NCBI GenBank assembly: GCA_020634335.1
Contig: JACKBY010000021.1
Coordinates: forward strand, 1 to 60,668
Length of the DNA: 60,668 nt
Reading direction: 5' to 3'
Origin: Promineifilum sp.
Lineage (GTDB): Bacteria; Chloroflexota; Anaerolineae; Promineifilales; Promineifilaceae
This document shows positions 50,930-59,738 of this stretch, one piece after another. Numbering within the stretch: the first letter of the stretch is position 1; every line of letters begins with the position of its first letter. The notes beneath the pieces are model-generated. The model was not told where the DNA came from and did no database searches. It saw nothing but the letters and a program-made list of their open reading frames with translations. Both the position numbers and the translations under genes were made by a program.

Positions 50930-51337
50930 ATGTCAATGACTGATCCGATTGCTGACATGTTGACGCGGATGCGGAATGCCTTAGACAGGCAGCAGCCGTC
51001 GGTCGCCATGCCCCATTCGAAATTGAAGGTCTCGATCGCTGAAGTATTGAAAAACGAAGGCTATATCGAGAATTACGAAGTTGTGACGCAGGAGAAGTTT
51101 CCCATCCTGGTCATTCGTCTGCGTTACGTAGGTGGACGACGCGACCGCCGCTCGGTCATCAATGGCCTCAAGCGCGTGAGCTCGCCGGGCCGTCGTATCT
51201 ACGTGGGCAAAAGAGAAATCCCGTGGGTCCTCAGCGGCTTGGGAGTTTCCATTCTGACGACCTCGCGAGGCGTTATGACTGACCAGAAGGCCCGCCAACT
51301 CGGTCTGGGTGGCGAATTGCTCTGCAAGGTCTGGTAG
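50930..51337 (+). CDS. rpsH: 30S ribosomal protein S8
   Basis: A 135-residue primary binder of the 16S central domain. TDPIADMLTRMRNALDR and the C-terminal TTSRGVMTDQKARQLGLGGE are typical. ATG codons at 50930 and 50936 are both possible starts, the first 6 nt after GAGG. In E. coli S8 represses the spc operon by binding at the rplE start. I cannot show such a site here. Confidence 0.96.
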   Translation: MSMTDPIADMLTRMRNALDRQQPSVAMPHSKLKVSIAEVLKNEGYIENYEVVTQEKFPILVIRLRYVGGRRDRRSVINGLKRVSSPGRRIYVGKREIPWVLSGLGVSILTTSRGVMTDQKARQLGLGGELLCKVW

Positions 51338-51387
51338 TAGAATTCGACACAAGTTGGCGGACACCAGTTCGCCAGGGAGAGTTTGGT

Positions 51388-51930
51388 ATGTCTCGAGTTG
51401 GTAAGGCGCCAATACAATTGCCCAAGGGCGTGAGCATCGACATCGCCGGCTCGACGGTCGCTGTGAAAGGCCCGAAAGGTGAACTCAAGCGAACGCTCCA
51501 TCCGGATATGTCGATCGGCCTGGAGGACGGCGTTTTGAGTGTGACCCGTCCGACTGACGGCCGGCAGCACCGTTCGCTACATGGCTTGACCCGCGCCTTG
51601 TTGAACAACATGGTCACGGGTGTCAGCACCGGCTTTAACAAGGTGCTGCTCATCGAAGGCGTGGGCTATCGCGCCGAGATGGACGGCCAGCGATTAGTAC
51701 TCTATGTGGGTTATTCCCACCCAGTGTACTTTGCGCCGGACAACGGCATTTCTTTTGCTGTGGAAGAGCGCGGCCGCAAGGTGACCGTCAGCGGGATTGA
51801 TAAGGAATATGTCGGCGAGATTGCCGCGCGCATACGCAAACAGCGCCCCCCGGAGCCTTACAAAGGTAAGGGCATCCGTTATGAGGGCGAAATCGTGCGC
51901 CGTAAGGCCGGCAAGACCGGTAAGGTCTAG
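51388..51930 (+). CDS. rplF: 50S ribosomal protein L6
   Basis: The 180-residue protein begins SRVGKAPIQLPKGVSIDI and ends with the conserved RPPEPYKGKGIRYEGE. It sits near the GTPase centre. AGGGAG precedes the ATG. Confidence 0.96.
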   Translation: MSRVGKAPIQLPKGVSIDIAGSTVAVKGPKGELKRTLHPDMSIGLEDGVLSVTRPTDGRQHRSLHGLTRALLNNMVTGVSTGFNKVLLIEGVGYRAEMDGQRLVLYVGYSHPVYFAPDNGISFAVEERGRKVTVSGIDKEYVGEIAARIRKQRPPEPYKGKGIRYEGEIVRRKAGKTGKV

Positions 51931-51981
51931 AAGAAAGCCGTGTATGAGCTAGGCTATACACGCTAACAGGATAGGGACATT

Positions 51982-52344
51982 ATGGCAAAGAACATGAATG
52001 ATCCTCGGAAGCGACGTCAGCGGCGCATCCGTTTGAAGATTTCCGGCACTGCCCAGCGGCCGCGGTTGAATGTCTTTCGAAGCCTGAATCATATTTATGC
52101 TCAGGTGATTGATGACGTGGCCGGGCAAACGCTGGTCTCGGCTTCGACCGTAGATAAAGAAGTGGTCGATCAGGTGACGGGCAAGAAAAAACAAGAACAA
52201 GCCGCGATCGTGGGCAAGATCGTCGCCCAACGAGCACTCGATGCGGGCATCCAGGAAGTCGTCTTTGATCGAGGCGGCTATATCTACCACGGCCGTATCA
52301 AGGCCCTGGCCGATGGCGCACGCGAGGGCGGACTGAAACTGTAG
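51982..52344 (+). CDS. rplR: 50S ribosomal protein L18
   Basis: A 120-residue 5S rRNA binder: RRIRLKISGTAQRPRLNVFR and the C-terminal FDRGGYIYHGRIKALADGAR are the family signatures. Confidence 0.95.
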   Translation: MAKNMNDPRKRRQRRIRLKISGTAQRPRLNVFRSLNHIYAQVIDDVAGQTLVSASTVDKEVVDQVTGKKKQEQAAIVGKIVAQRALDAGIQEVVFDRGGYIYHGRIKALADGAREGGLKL

Positions 52345-52375
52345 AACGAGGCGATAACTCGTTCAGGAGTCAACG

Positions 52376-52909
52376 ATGGGTCAAAGAAGACAACAGAACT
52401 TTCGCGAGCAAAAAGATGATTTCGACGAGCGCATCATCGATATCGCCCGAGTCGCCAAAGTGGTGCAGGGCGGCCGCCGTTTCTCTTTCCGCGTAACGGT
52501 TGTCGTGGGCGACAATCGCGGCAAGGTCGGCGTCGGCATCGGCAAAGCCCGAACCGTGCCGGATGCGATTCGCAAGGCGTTGGAAGCGGCGCGAAAGAAC
52601 ATGAGAACCGTGCCGATGTATGGCACTACCCTGCCGCACGAGGTAATCGGCCGGCATGGTGCGGCCAAGGTGCTGCTCAAGCCGGCATCACCCGGCACCG
52701 GCGTTATCGCCGGCGGCGGCGTGCGCGCCGTCATCGAGGCCGCGGGCTATCGCGACATCCTGACGAAGTCGCTGGGCAGCGCCAACGTCCTAAATGTGAT
52801 GATGGCGACGATGGACGGTCTCGGCCGCTTGATGGACATCCGCCAGGTGGCGGCCGATCGGGGCAAGGACGTAAATCAGGTGGCGCCGTTCTGGGGGCGT
52901 AAATCATGA
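52376..52909 (+). CDS. rpsE: 30S ribosomal protein S5
   Basis: The 177-residue protein ensures accuracy and helps unwind mRNA. GRRFSFRVTVVVGDNRGKVG and KPASPGTGVIAGGGVRAVIE are typical. It overlaps rpmD by 4 bp (ATGA). Confidence 0.96.
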   Translation: MGQRRQQNFREQKDDFDERIIDIARVAKVVQGGRRFSFRVTVVVGDNRGKVGVGIGKARTVPDAIRKALEAARKNMRTVPMYGTTLPHEVIGRHGAAKVLLKPASPGTGVIAGGGVRAVIEAAGYRDILTKSLGSANVLNVMMATMDGLGRLMDIRQVAADRGKDVNQVAPFWGRKS

Positions 52910-53115
52910 CCACGTTACGCATTACCTATAGCAAGAGCGCGATCGGCTACACCGAGCGGCAGAAAGCGACCGTCAGGGCTCTCGGGTTCCGGCGGTTGTA
53001 CGAGACGATCGAGCACGAAGATTCACCGGCCATCCGCGGCATGATCAACAAGATTAGCCACCTGTTGACGGTGGAAGAAGTTGAGACCGGGAAATCGCGG
53101 TCCAAGAAGGTCTAG
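52906..53115 (+). CDS. rpmD: 50S ribosomal protein L30
   Basis: A 69-residue protein with LRITYSKSAIGYTERQKATV and a C-terminal basic tail slightly longer than E. coli L30 (59). The 4-bp overlap with rpsE suggests coupled translation. Confidence 0.93.
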   Translation: MTTLRITYSKSAIGYTERQKATVRALGFRRLYETIEHEDSPAIRGMINKISHLLTVEEVETGKSRSKKV

Positions 53116-53119
53116 TCAG

Positions 53120-53578
53120 ATGAAACTCAACGATTTAGGCCCCAACGAGGGTTCGAAGAAATCACGCAAGCGCGTTGGTCGCGGCATATCTGCCGGCCAG
53201 GGCAAAACAGCCGGCCGGGGCACCAAAGGCCAGGGCGCGCGCAGCGGCGGCGGCAAGGGCGCCTACTTTGAAGGCGGCCAGTTGCCGTTGGCGCGCCGGC
53301 TGCCGTTCAAGCGCGGGTTCACGAATATTCGTCGCGTTGAATATAAGGCTGTCAACCTCGACCGGCTGGCCGAGTTCGAATTCGGAGACGAAACCGTCAC
53401 CCCCGAACTCATGGCCGCTATCGGGCTGATCAAGAAATCGTCCGATCGAGTCGCCATTCTGGGCGGCGGCGAAATTGCCGAGGCTATCACCGTCCAGGCC
53501 CACCGCTTCTCGGCGACTGCCAAAGAGAAGATCGAGGCCGCGGGCGGCAAGGCAGAGGTTATTCCGTTCAATGCCTGA
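53120..53578 (+). CDS. rplO: 50S ribosomal protein L15
   Basis: The 152-residue late-assembly protein has the Gly- and Arg-rich N-terminus KRVGRGISAGQGKTAGRGTK and FEGGQLPLARRLPFKRGF. The ATG at 53120 is preferred, because the ATG at 53081 lies inside rpmD. A GTCTAC-AATA-GTAGAC palindrome (53583-53598) lies just after it and contains a TACAAT, possibly a weak internal promoter for secY. Confidence 0.95.
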   Translation: MKLNDLGPNEGSKKSRKRVGRGISAGQGKTAGRGTKGQGARSGGGKGAYFEGGQLPLARRLPFKRGFTNIRRVEYKAVNLDRLAEFEFGDETVTPELMAAIGLIKKSSDRVAILGGGEIAEAITVQAHRFSATAKEKIEAAGGKAEVIPFNA

Positions 53579-53634
53579 TTCGTCTACAATAGTAGACCGA
53601 TCGAGCGGCACTTGAACCCTGCGGGAGAAATGTA

Positions 53635-55005
53635 ATGATAGAATCAGTACGCGCAGCCTTTTCCTTGCCCGACCTGAGGCGTCGCATCTTCTTTACCATC
53701 GGGATGCTTATTATCTATCGCTTGCTGGCAAACATTCCCGTGCCGGGCGTGAACCTGCAAGCGTGGCTGTCATTCACGTCGCAGCAGACCGGCAACGCCG
53801 TGGTTGACTTTCTCGACCTTCTGTCCGGCGGCGCGGTTAGCAACTTCTCCGTGATGGCGATGGGTGTCTATCCCTACATTACGGCCTCGATTATCATTCA
53901 GTTGCTGACGCCGATTATTCCTCAGTTTGAGGAATTGCAGTCGGAAGGCGAGTCGGGCCGCAACAAGCTGAACCGTTATACTTATTACCTGACCGTTCCG
54001 TTGGCATTTTTGCAAGGCATCGGCCAGATTCGCCTGGTGGGCACCAGTCTGACCGGCGGCGTTGAGTCGATCATGCCGAACTTCGGTTTTGGGGCCACGC
54101 AGTTGCTGCCGACGCTAACCACATTGATCGCCATGGTGGGCGGAACGATGTTCGCCATTTGGATCGGCGAGCGCATTACGGAAGAAGGCGTGGGCCAGGG
54201 CATTTCGTTGATTATCTTTGGCGGAATCGTGTCCGGCATCATCCCCAGCTTGGCGCAAATGTTCGCCCTTGAGGCGACGGCGCGTATCTTCTCGCTCTTT
54301 ACCTTTGTGCTATACCTGGTGCTGACGGTTCTGGTAATTGTTATTATCCAGGAAGGGCAACGGCGAATAGCCGTCCAATATGGGCGTCGTGTTAGAGGAC
54401 GTAAGATTTATCAGGGTCAGAGCACCTATATACCGTTAAAGGTCAATACTGCCGGCATGATCCCGATTATCTTTGCCCAATCGATCCTGACCTTTTTTCC
54501 GCTCATTGCCGGTTTGTTCATCTCCGGTAGCGGTAGCTTCATCGATCGGGTTGCATCGACAATCGGCACATTTGGCCGGTCGCAGGACCCCACGGTAGCG
54601 CCGGTCGCCTTTGCGGCCTACTGGATCTTGTACTTTATTCTGGTTGTGGCTTTTACATTTTTCTATACCGACGTCATGATCCGCCAGCAAAACCTGCCGG
54701 AAACGCTGCAACGCCAGGGTGGGTTCATCCCCGGCATTCGGCCCGGCAAGCGCACGGAAAGCTACATTATGTCGGTGGTGCGACGCATCACGTTGGTGGG
54801 CGCGCTCTTTTTGGGCCTGGTCGCCGTGCTGCCGGGCATCATGGCCATCGTGGCCGTCATTCTGCGAATTGAAGGACTGGAACGAAGCGTACTGGTCATC
54901 AGTGGCTCCGGTCTTATCATCGTTGTTGGCGTCGTCATCGACACGATGCGTCAGCTGGAAGCACAGCTGCTAATGCGTCATTATGAAGGGTTCATCAAGT
55001 CATGA
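53635..55005 (+). CDS. secY: Preprotein translocase subunit SecY
   Basis: The 456-residue channel of the Sec pathway, with ten TM helices. Conserved sequences include YITASIIIQLLTPIIPQFE, IYQGQSTYIPLKVNTAGMIP and GGFIPGIRPGKRTESY. The length is slightly above E. coli SecY (443). It follows rplO and overlaps adk by 4 bp. Confidence 0.96.
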   Translation: MIESVRAAFSLPDLRRRIFFTIGMLIIYRLLANIPVPGVNLQAWLSFTSQQTGNAVVDFLDLLSGGAVSNFSVMAMGVYPYITASIIIQLLTPIIPQFEELQSEGESGRNKLNRYTYYLTVPLAFLQGIGQIRLVGTSLTGGVESIMPNFGFGATQLLPTLTTLIAMVGGTMFAIWIGERITEEGVGQGISLIIFGGIVSGIIPSLAQMFALEATARIFSLFTFVLYLVLTVLVIVIIQEGQRRIAVQYGRRVRGRKIYQGQSTYIPLKVNTAGMIPIIFAQSILTFFPLIAGLFISGSGSFIDRVASTIGTFGRSQDPTVAPVAFAAYWILYFILVVAFTFFYTDVMIRQQNLPETLQRQGGFIPGIRPGKRTESYIMSVVRRITLVGALFLGLVAVLPGIMAIVAVILRIEGLERSVLVISGSGLIIVVGVVIDTMRQLEAQLLMRHYEGFIKS

Positions 55006-55574
55006 AGTTCATCATCTTGATTGGCCCACCTGGTGCTGGAAAGGGCACCCAGGCCAAACTGCTGGAGCAATCGCTGGGTCTGCCACAGGTTTCGACCGGC
55101 GATTTGTTCCGTTACAATCTTAAGAACGAAACCGAACTGGGAAAGCTGGCCCGCACTTACATGGACAAGGGCGAGCTGGTCCCCGATGCGGTTACTGTAG
55201 CGATGGTCAAGGACAGGCTGGCGAGTGCGGATGCGGCCGGAGGGGCGATCCTCGACGGCTTCCCGCGCACGCAGGCCCAGGCTGATGCGCTCGACCAACT
55301 GCTGGAGCAATTGGGCGGCCGCATTACCGTCGTGCCCAATCTCGTGGTGGATCGCGAGGAACTGGTGCAACGGCTTCTGGCCCGCGCCCAAATCGAGGGA
55401 CGCGCTGATGATACGGAAGATACCATCCGTACCCGGATGCGCGTCTATGAAGAACAGACAAAGCCTTTGCTGGATTATTATCAGCAGCGAGGGTTGGTTG
55501 TTAATGTGGACGGTCTGCAAAGTAGAGAGGCCGTTCAGCAGGCCCTGCGGCGAGTCATCGAGCAGGCCGCCTGA
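55002..55574 (+). CDS. adk: Adenylate kinase
   Basis: Interconverts ATP, ADP and AMP. The P-loop GPPGAGKGTQAK, the AMP-binding DGFPRTQAQADAL and the LID Arg residues are present. At 190 residues it is the short form without the zinc-binding LID insertion. It overlaps secY by 4 bp. In many bacteria map and infA follow adk in this cluster, but here rpmJ comes next. Confidence 0.96.
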   Translation: MKFIILIGPPGAGKGTQAKLLEQSLGLPQVSTGDLFRYNLKNETELGKLARTYMDKGELVPDAVTVAMVKDRLASADAAGGAILDGFPRTQAQADALDQLLEQLGGRITVVPNLVVDREELVQRLLARAQIEGRADDTEDTIRTRMRVYEEQTKPLLDYYQQRGLVVNVDGLQSREAVQQALRRVIEQAA

Positions 55575-55613
55575 TGCGTAGCCTGGGCTGCGGCCCGGCT
55601 GGAGAGTAGAATC

Positions 55614-55727
55614 ATGAAAGTAACATCATCTGTCAAGCGGCGTTGTCCGAAATGCAAGATCATCAAGCGAAATGGCGTGGTGCGCGTGATCTGTGTCGAT
55701 CCGAACCATAAACAGCGCCAAGGATAA
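55614..55727 (+). CDS. rpmJ: 50S ribosomal protein L36
   Basis: A 37-residue protein, MKVTSSVKRRCPKCKIIKRN and onward. The zinc-binding set is Cys11, Cys14, Cys27 and His32, so it is the Zn-containing (C+) form. GGAG lies 10 nt before the ATG. Confidence 0.95.
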   Translation: MKVTSSVKRRCPKCKIIKRNGVVRVICVDPNHKQRQG

Positions 55728-55739
55728 GGGAGAGACAGA

Positions 55740-56123
55740 ATGGCTCGTATTGCAGGTGTCGATATTCCGCGCAATAAGCGCGTTGAGATCAGTCTGACTT
55801 ATATCTACGGCATTGGTCGGACCTCCAGCAAACAAATTCTCGAACACGCCGAAGTGAATCCGGATACGCGGGTTCGCGACCTGGCCGAGGCCGAAGTGAC
55901 CCGGCTGCGCCAGTTGGTCGAGAAAGAGTACACGGTGGAGGGCGAGCTGCGCCGCGAAGTCGCGATGAATATCAAGCGGCTGGGCGAGATCGGCAGCTAT
56001 CGCGGGTTGCGTCACCGGCGTCATTTGCCGGCGCGCGGCCAACGCACGCGCACCAACTCGCGCACGCGCAAAGGCCCGAAGAAGACTGTGGCCGGGCGCG
56101 GCCGTCGCAAGGGCGGCAAGTAA
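55740..56123 (+). CDS. rpsM: 30S ribosomal protein S13
   Basis: The 127-residue protein at the subunit interface. ARIAGVDIPRNKRVEISLTY and GLRHRRHLPARGQRTRTNSR are conserved. AAGGGAGAG precedes the ATG, 12 nt after rpmJ. Confidence 0.96.
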   Translation: MARIAGVDIPRNKRVEISLTYIYGIGRTSSKQILEHAEVNPDTRVRDLAEAEVTRLRQLVEKEYTVEGELRREVAMNIKRLGEIGSYRGLRHRRHLPARGQRTRTNSRTRKGPKKTVAGRGRRKGGK

Positions 56124-56219
56124 TCAGAGTTACGAGTGACGAACTACGGACTCCGAGTATGGAGCGCTGGCATCTAGAGAGCAGCTATTGTTCGTAGTGA
56201 ATCGTTTTTCAGAGGAAAG

Positions 56220-56615
56220 ATGGGACGTAGAAGACAAGCACAAACGACGCGAAAGAAAGCCAAGAAGATGGTGCCCAAGGGGCAGGCGCATATCTATGCC
56301 GCCTTCAATAATACCATCGTGACGATTACGGATCCCAAAGGGAATACGGTCTCTTGGGCCAGCGCCGGTTCTGCCGGCTTCAAGGGCTCTCGCAAGAGCA
56401 CGCCCTATGCCGCTCGATTGGCCGGCCAGAACGCCGCCCGCATCGCCGTGGACAACGGCGTGCAGGAAGTGGACGTTGTCGTCAAGGGCCCCGGCCCCGG
56501 CCGCGAGGCGGCCATCCGCTCGATTCAGGCCAGTGGCATTCGCGTGACCTCCATTCAGGACATCACGCCGGTGCCGCACAATGGGTGCCGGCCGCCGAAG
56601 AAACGTCGTATTTAA
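56220..56615 (+). CDS. rpsK: 30S ribosomal protein S11
   Basis: The 131-residue platform protein contains HIYAAFNNTIVTITDPKGN and ends ITPVPHNGCRPPKKRR, as usual. The 96-nt spacer before it is rich in GAGTTACGAGTGACGA-like words, similar in style to the spacer at 48112-48166. AGAGGAAAG precedes the ATG. Confidence 0.96.
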   Translation: MGRRRQAQTTRKKAKKMVPKGQAHIYAAFNNTIVTITDPKGNTVSWASAGSAGFKGSRKSTPYAARLAGQNAARIAVDNGVQEVDVVVKGPGPGREAAIRSIQASGIRVTSIQDITPVPHNGCRPPKKRRI

Positions 56616-56675
56616 TTATCCGAGTTGACGAGAGGGAGGAAGGGTGGCCAAGCCCGTAAACCTCTCCCAACCCTG

Positions 56676-56709
56676 ATCGCGGGTTTTACCGATATCTTAC
56701 TCCCGCGAT
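56676..56709 (+). promoter_or_regulatory. Leader stem before rpsD
   Basis: ATCGCGGG (56676-56683) and CCCGCGAT (56702-56709) form a perfect 8-bp stem with an 18-nt loop, ending 10 nt before the AGGAGG of rpsD. A GAGAGG/CCTCTC pairing lies just upstream. S4 controls its own synthesis in several bacteria through leader structures, so an S4 site is plausible. Confidence 0.45.
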
Positions 56710-56734
56710 TGGTACTCAATAGGAGGTACCTAAA

Positions 56735-57373
56735 TTGGCACGTTATACAGGCCCAGTTTGCCGGTTATGCCGGCGCGAGGGCGAAAAATTATTCCTGAAG
56801 GGGTCGCGTTGTCTGACCCCCAAATGTTCGGTCGAACGACGCGGCTACCCACCGGGGCAGCACGGACGCGAAAATCAATTCCGGCGCGGGCGCGCTTCGG
56901 ACTATCTTTTGCAGCTGCGCGAAAAGCAGAAGGCTCGCCGCATCTACGGCGTCCTGGAGCGCCAGTTTAGCCGCTATTTCGAGCGCGCTTCGCGGCAGTC
57001 CGGTCTGACCGGCTACAACCTGCTGGCTATCCTGGAACAGCGGCTGGACAACGTCGTCTATCGCCTGGGCCTGGCCGATTCGCGCGCGCAAGCTCGCCAG
57101 TTGGTTCAGCACGGCCACATCATGCTGAACAACCGCAAGACCAACATTCCCTCGGCGCTGGTTGCGCCGGGCGATGTCGTGTCGGTTCGCAAAGAGAGCA
57201 ATCGACTGACCTACTTCAAGGACTTGCGCCAAAATCTGGATGATCGCCGCGTGCCGCGCTGGTTGACGGTGGAATCCGCCAACCTCTCCGGACGTGTGGT
57301 GCACGCGCCGGCTCGCGAGGATATTGACATCTCGCTCAACGAACAGTTGATCGTCGAGTACTACTCCCGTTAA
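56735..57373 (+). CDS. rpsD: 30S ribosomal protein S4
   Basis: The 212-residue assembly initiator binds 16S rRNA. It starts ARYTGPVCRLCRREGEKLFL with zinc-type Cys residues, and the S4 domain has YRLGLADSRAQARQLVQHGH. The TTG start at 56735 follows AGGAGG at 8 nt. Confidence 0.96.
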   Translation: MARYTGPVCRLCRREGEKLFLKGSRCLTPKCSVERRGYPPGQHGRENQFRRGRASDYLLQLREKQKARRIYGVLERQFSRYFERASRQSGLTGYNLLAILEQRLDNVVYRLGLADSRAQARQLVQHGHIMLNNRKTNIPSALVAPGDVVSVRKESNRLTYFKDLRQNLDDRRVPRWLTVESANLSGRVVHAPAREDIDISLNEQLIVEYYSR

Positions 57374-57407
57374 CGGCAGTTACTCATCTAAAAACATACC
57401 GATTCAT

Positions 57408-57468
57408 GGAAGTGGTTGCAAGCGGGCAGAGATCATCATAGCGTGATTCAACCCGCTTGCGAGCTTCC
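57408..57468 (+). promoter_or_regulatory. Long leader stem before rpoA
   Basis: GCAAGCGGG (57418-57426) and CCCGCTTGC (57452-57460) form a perfect 9-bp stem, and GGAAG/CTTCC (57408-57412, 57464-57468) extend it after small bulges. The inner loop has ATCA/TGAT. It ends a few bases before the GGGAGG of rpoA. No T-run follows. It could tune rpoA translation or bind S4. Confidence 0.55.
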
Positions 57469-57486
57469 AATAGGGAGGTAATAGCC

Positions 57487-58452
57487 TTGACTATCAATAA
57501 TCTTGTTATGCCGAAGATCGAAAGCGCGGCCATGTCGGCCGAGTATGGACGATTCGTCATCGGCCCGCTGGAGCGCGGTTACGGCACCACCCTCGGCAAT
57601 GCCCTGCGGCGCGTGCTGCTGGCTTCGCTGCCCGGCGCGGCCGTCACCTCTATTCGCGTGACGGACGTGCCCCACGAGTTTTCGGCCATTCCCGGCGTCC
57701 GCGAAGATATGATGCAGTTTATTCTGCACGTGAAACAATTGCGGATGCAACTGGTCAATACCGATATCGCGCGTATGCGTCTGGAAGTGCAGGGAGCCGG
57801 TCCGGTCACCGCGGCCGACATCCAGGTTCCGCCAGAGGTGGAGATCATCAACCCGGATCTGTACCTGTTCACCGTTGACGCTGATGACGCCTATCTGGAG
57901 ATCGAACTGATGGCGGAGACGGGGCGCGGCTATTCGCCCGCCGAAGACCGGGGCCGGCTGCCCATTGGGGAGTTGCCGGTTGATGCCATCTTCAGCCCGA
58001 TCCGGCGTGTGGCCTACGAGGTCGAAAAGACCCGCGTGGGCCAGATCGCCGACTATGACCGGACTGTCATGGAGATTTGGACCGATGGGACGATCAAGCC
58101 CGAGGACGCGCTGGCCCAGGCGGCCCAAATCCTGACCCAACACTTGCGGCCGATTGCCGGCGTCAGCGAAGAAACCTTTGTCACCGTTGAGGAAGAGAAA
58201 GAAGAAGAGACTATTCCCAACGAAATCTATGATACACCCATCGAGCAGCTTGACCTGAGTGTGCGCGTTTTCAATTCATTGAAGCGAACCGGCATTACGA
58301 AGGTGGGCGAGATGCTCGAAATGCTGGATCGTGGCGAAGAAACCATGCTGGCGATTCGCAACTTCGGCGACAAATCGCTGGATGAACTGAAGCAACAACT
58401 GCGGCTCAAGGGATTCCTGGCGGAAGAAGATGAGGCCAAGCGGTCGGCCTAG
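57487..58452 (+). CDS. rpoA: DNA-directed RNA polymerase subunit alpha
   Basis: The 321-residue assembly subunit of RNA polymerase. The N-terminal domain has ERGYGTTLGNALRRVLLASL. A linker rich in Glu (about 228-243) leads to the C-terminal domain, with LDLSVRVFNSLKRTGITKVG and FGDKSLDELKQQL, which binds UP elements and activators. The TTG at 57487 has GGGAGG at 8 nt. The ATG at 57457 lies within the right arm of the leader stem and is not the start. Confidence 0.96.
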   Translation: MTINNLVMPKIESAAMSAEYGRFVIGPLERGYGTTLGNALRRVLLASLPGAAVTSIRVTDVPHEFSAIPGVREDMMQFILHVKQLRMQLVNTDIARMRLEVQGAGPVTAADIQVPPEVEIINPDLYLFTVDADDAYLEIELMAETGRGYSPAEDRGRLPIGELPVDAIFSPIRRVAYEVEKTRVGQIADYDRTVMEIWTDGTIKPEDALAQAAQILTQHLRPIAGVSEETFVTVEEEKEEETIPNEIYDTPIEQLDLSVRVFNSLKRTGITKVGEMLEMLDRGEETMLAIRNFGDKSLDELKQQLRLKGFLAEEDEAKRSA

Positions 58453-58481
58453 GCCTCCGATGGCTGCTAGAGGAGTTTACG

Positions 58482-58907
58482 ATGCGTCATAAAGTACATG
58501 GCCGCAGGCTGAATCGCGACACCGGCCACCGCAACGCACTGCGGCGAAACCTGATCGCCGACTTATTGGTATTCGAACAAATTACGACCACCGAAGCCAA
58601 GGCGCGAACCATTCGCCCCGCGGCCGAAAAGATGATCACCCTGGCGAAGCGCGGGCTGTCCCAGACCGACGGCGGCTCGACCTCGTCTCTTCATGCTCGT
58701 CGCCTGGCGGCCGCGCGTCTGCCCGGCTCGCGAACGACGGAAGCCGAGGATGGGACCTTCGAGGAAGTGGACGTCGTCCGCAAGCTTTTTGAAGAGATCG
58801 CGCCCCGGTATGCCAATCGTCCCGGCGGTTATACGCGCATGGTGAAGATCGGCCGGCGACCCGGTGACAATGCCGATATGGCCGTTCTGATGCTGGTCGA
58901 AGAATAG
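58482..58907 (+). CDS. rplQ: 50S ribosomal protein L17
   Basis: The 141-residue protein has MRHKVHGRRLNRDTGHRNAL and LFEEIAPRYANRPGGYTRMV. An insertion of about 10 residues around position 85 (SRTTEAEDGTFEEVD) makes it longer than E. coli L17 in that loop. AGAGGAG precedes the ATG. Confidence 0.95.
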   Translation: MRHKVHGRRLNRDTGHRNALRRNLIADLLVFEQITTTEAKARTIRPAAEKMITLAKRGLSQTDGGSTSSLHARRLAAARLPGSRTTEAEDGTFEEVDVVRKLFEEIAPRYANRPGGYTRMVKIGRRPGDNADMAVLMLVEE

Positions 58908-58916
58908 TCGAATCGT

Positions 58917-59696
58917 GTGACATTTGAGTCGATGGTAGCCGACGCCACGGCGCGAACCTATCGGGCCACCGTTGAATATGATGGGACGGCCTACTTCGGG
59001 TTCCAACGGCAACGGCGTGGCGTCCCATCGATTCAGTCGGAACTTGAACAGGCCCTGAGCCGCCTGGCGAATGGCCCCATACGGGTGCTGGGCGCGGGGC
59101 GGACAGATACCGGCGTTCACGCGCTGGGACAGGTCATAGCGTTTACAATCGAGTGGCCGGAGCAACATGGAACGGCCGCCCTGCATCGCGCGCTGAATGC
59201 GAATCTGCCGCCGGATATTGCCGTGGCTGACGTGGTCGAAGTCGCACCGGGGTTTCATCCCCGGTTTGACGCCCGCCGCCGCAGTTACGAGTATCGTATC
59301 CTGACGGCACCCGTTCGCCGGCCCTTGTGGCGGCGGCGCGCGTGGCACGTGACGGGGCCTTTGGACGTGGGGCAAATGAATGTTGCCGCCGCCTTGCTGG
59401 TGGGGGTAAATGATTTTGCGACGTTCGGCCGGCCGACGACTGGTGAGAGCACCATCCGCGAAGTGTTTGCGGCGACATGGCGACCAGAAGATGAATTTCT
59501 CATCTTCGACGTTTGTGCCAATGCCTTCTTGAATCGGATGGTGCGCAGTATCGTCGGATCTCTTAAAATGGTTGGTTCCGGGCAGTGGACGCTCGATGAT
59601 TTTTCGGCCGCTTTGGCGGCGCGCGAGCGAAATCGTTCGGCGATGGCCGCTCCGGCCCATGGGCTGTACTTGGTGTCTGTGGAATATGATAATTGA
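58917..59696 (+). CDS. truA: tRNA pseudouridine synthase A
   Basis: Makes pseudouridine at positions 38-40 of tRNA anticodon stems. The catalytic Asp is in AGRTDTGVHALGQV, near residue 63. FHPRFDARRRSYEYRI and the C-terminal NAFLNRMVRSIVGSLKMVG are conserved. The 259-residue length is normal. The start is GTG at 58917 or ATG at 58932, and neither has a strong Shine-Dalgarno site. It lies between rplQ and rplM, as in many Firmicutes and Chloroflexota. Confidence 0.93.
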   Translation: MTFESMVADATARTYRATVEYDGTAYFGFQRQRRGVPSIQSELEQALSRLANGPIRVLGAGRTDTGVHALGQVIAFTIEWPEQHGTAALHRALNANLPPDIAVADVVEVAPGFHPRFDARRRSYEYRILTAPVRRPLWRRRAWHVTGPLDVGQMNVAAALLVGVNDFATFGRPTTGESTIREVFAATWRPEDEFLIFDVCANAFLNRMVRSIVGSLKMVGSGQWTLDDFSAALAARERNRSAMAAPAHGLYLVSVEYDN

Positions 59697-59738
59697 TGAG
59701 GACCTGAATATCCGGCCACCCGCCGGTGGAGGAATGAG

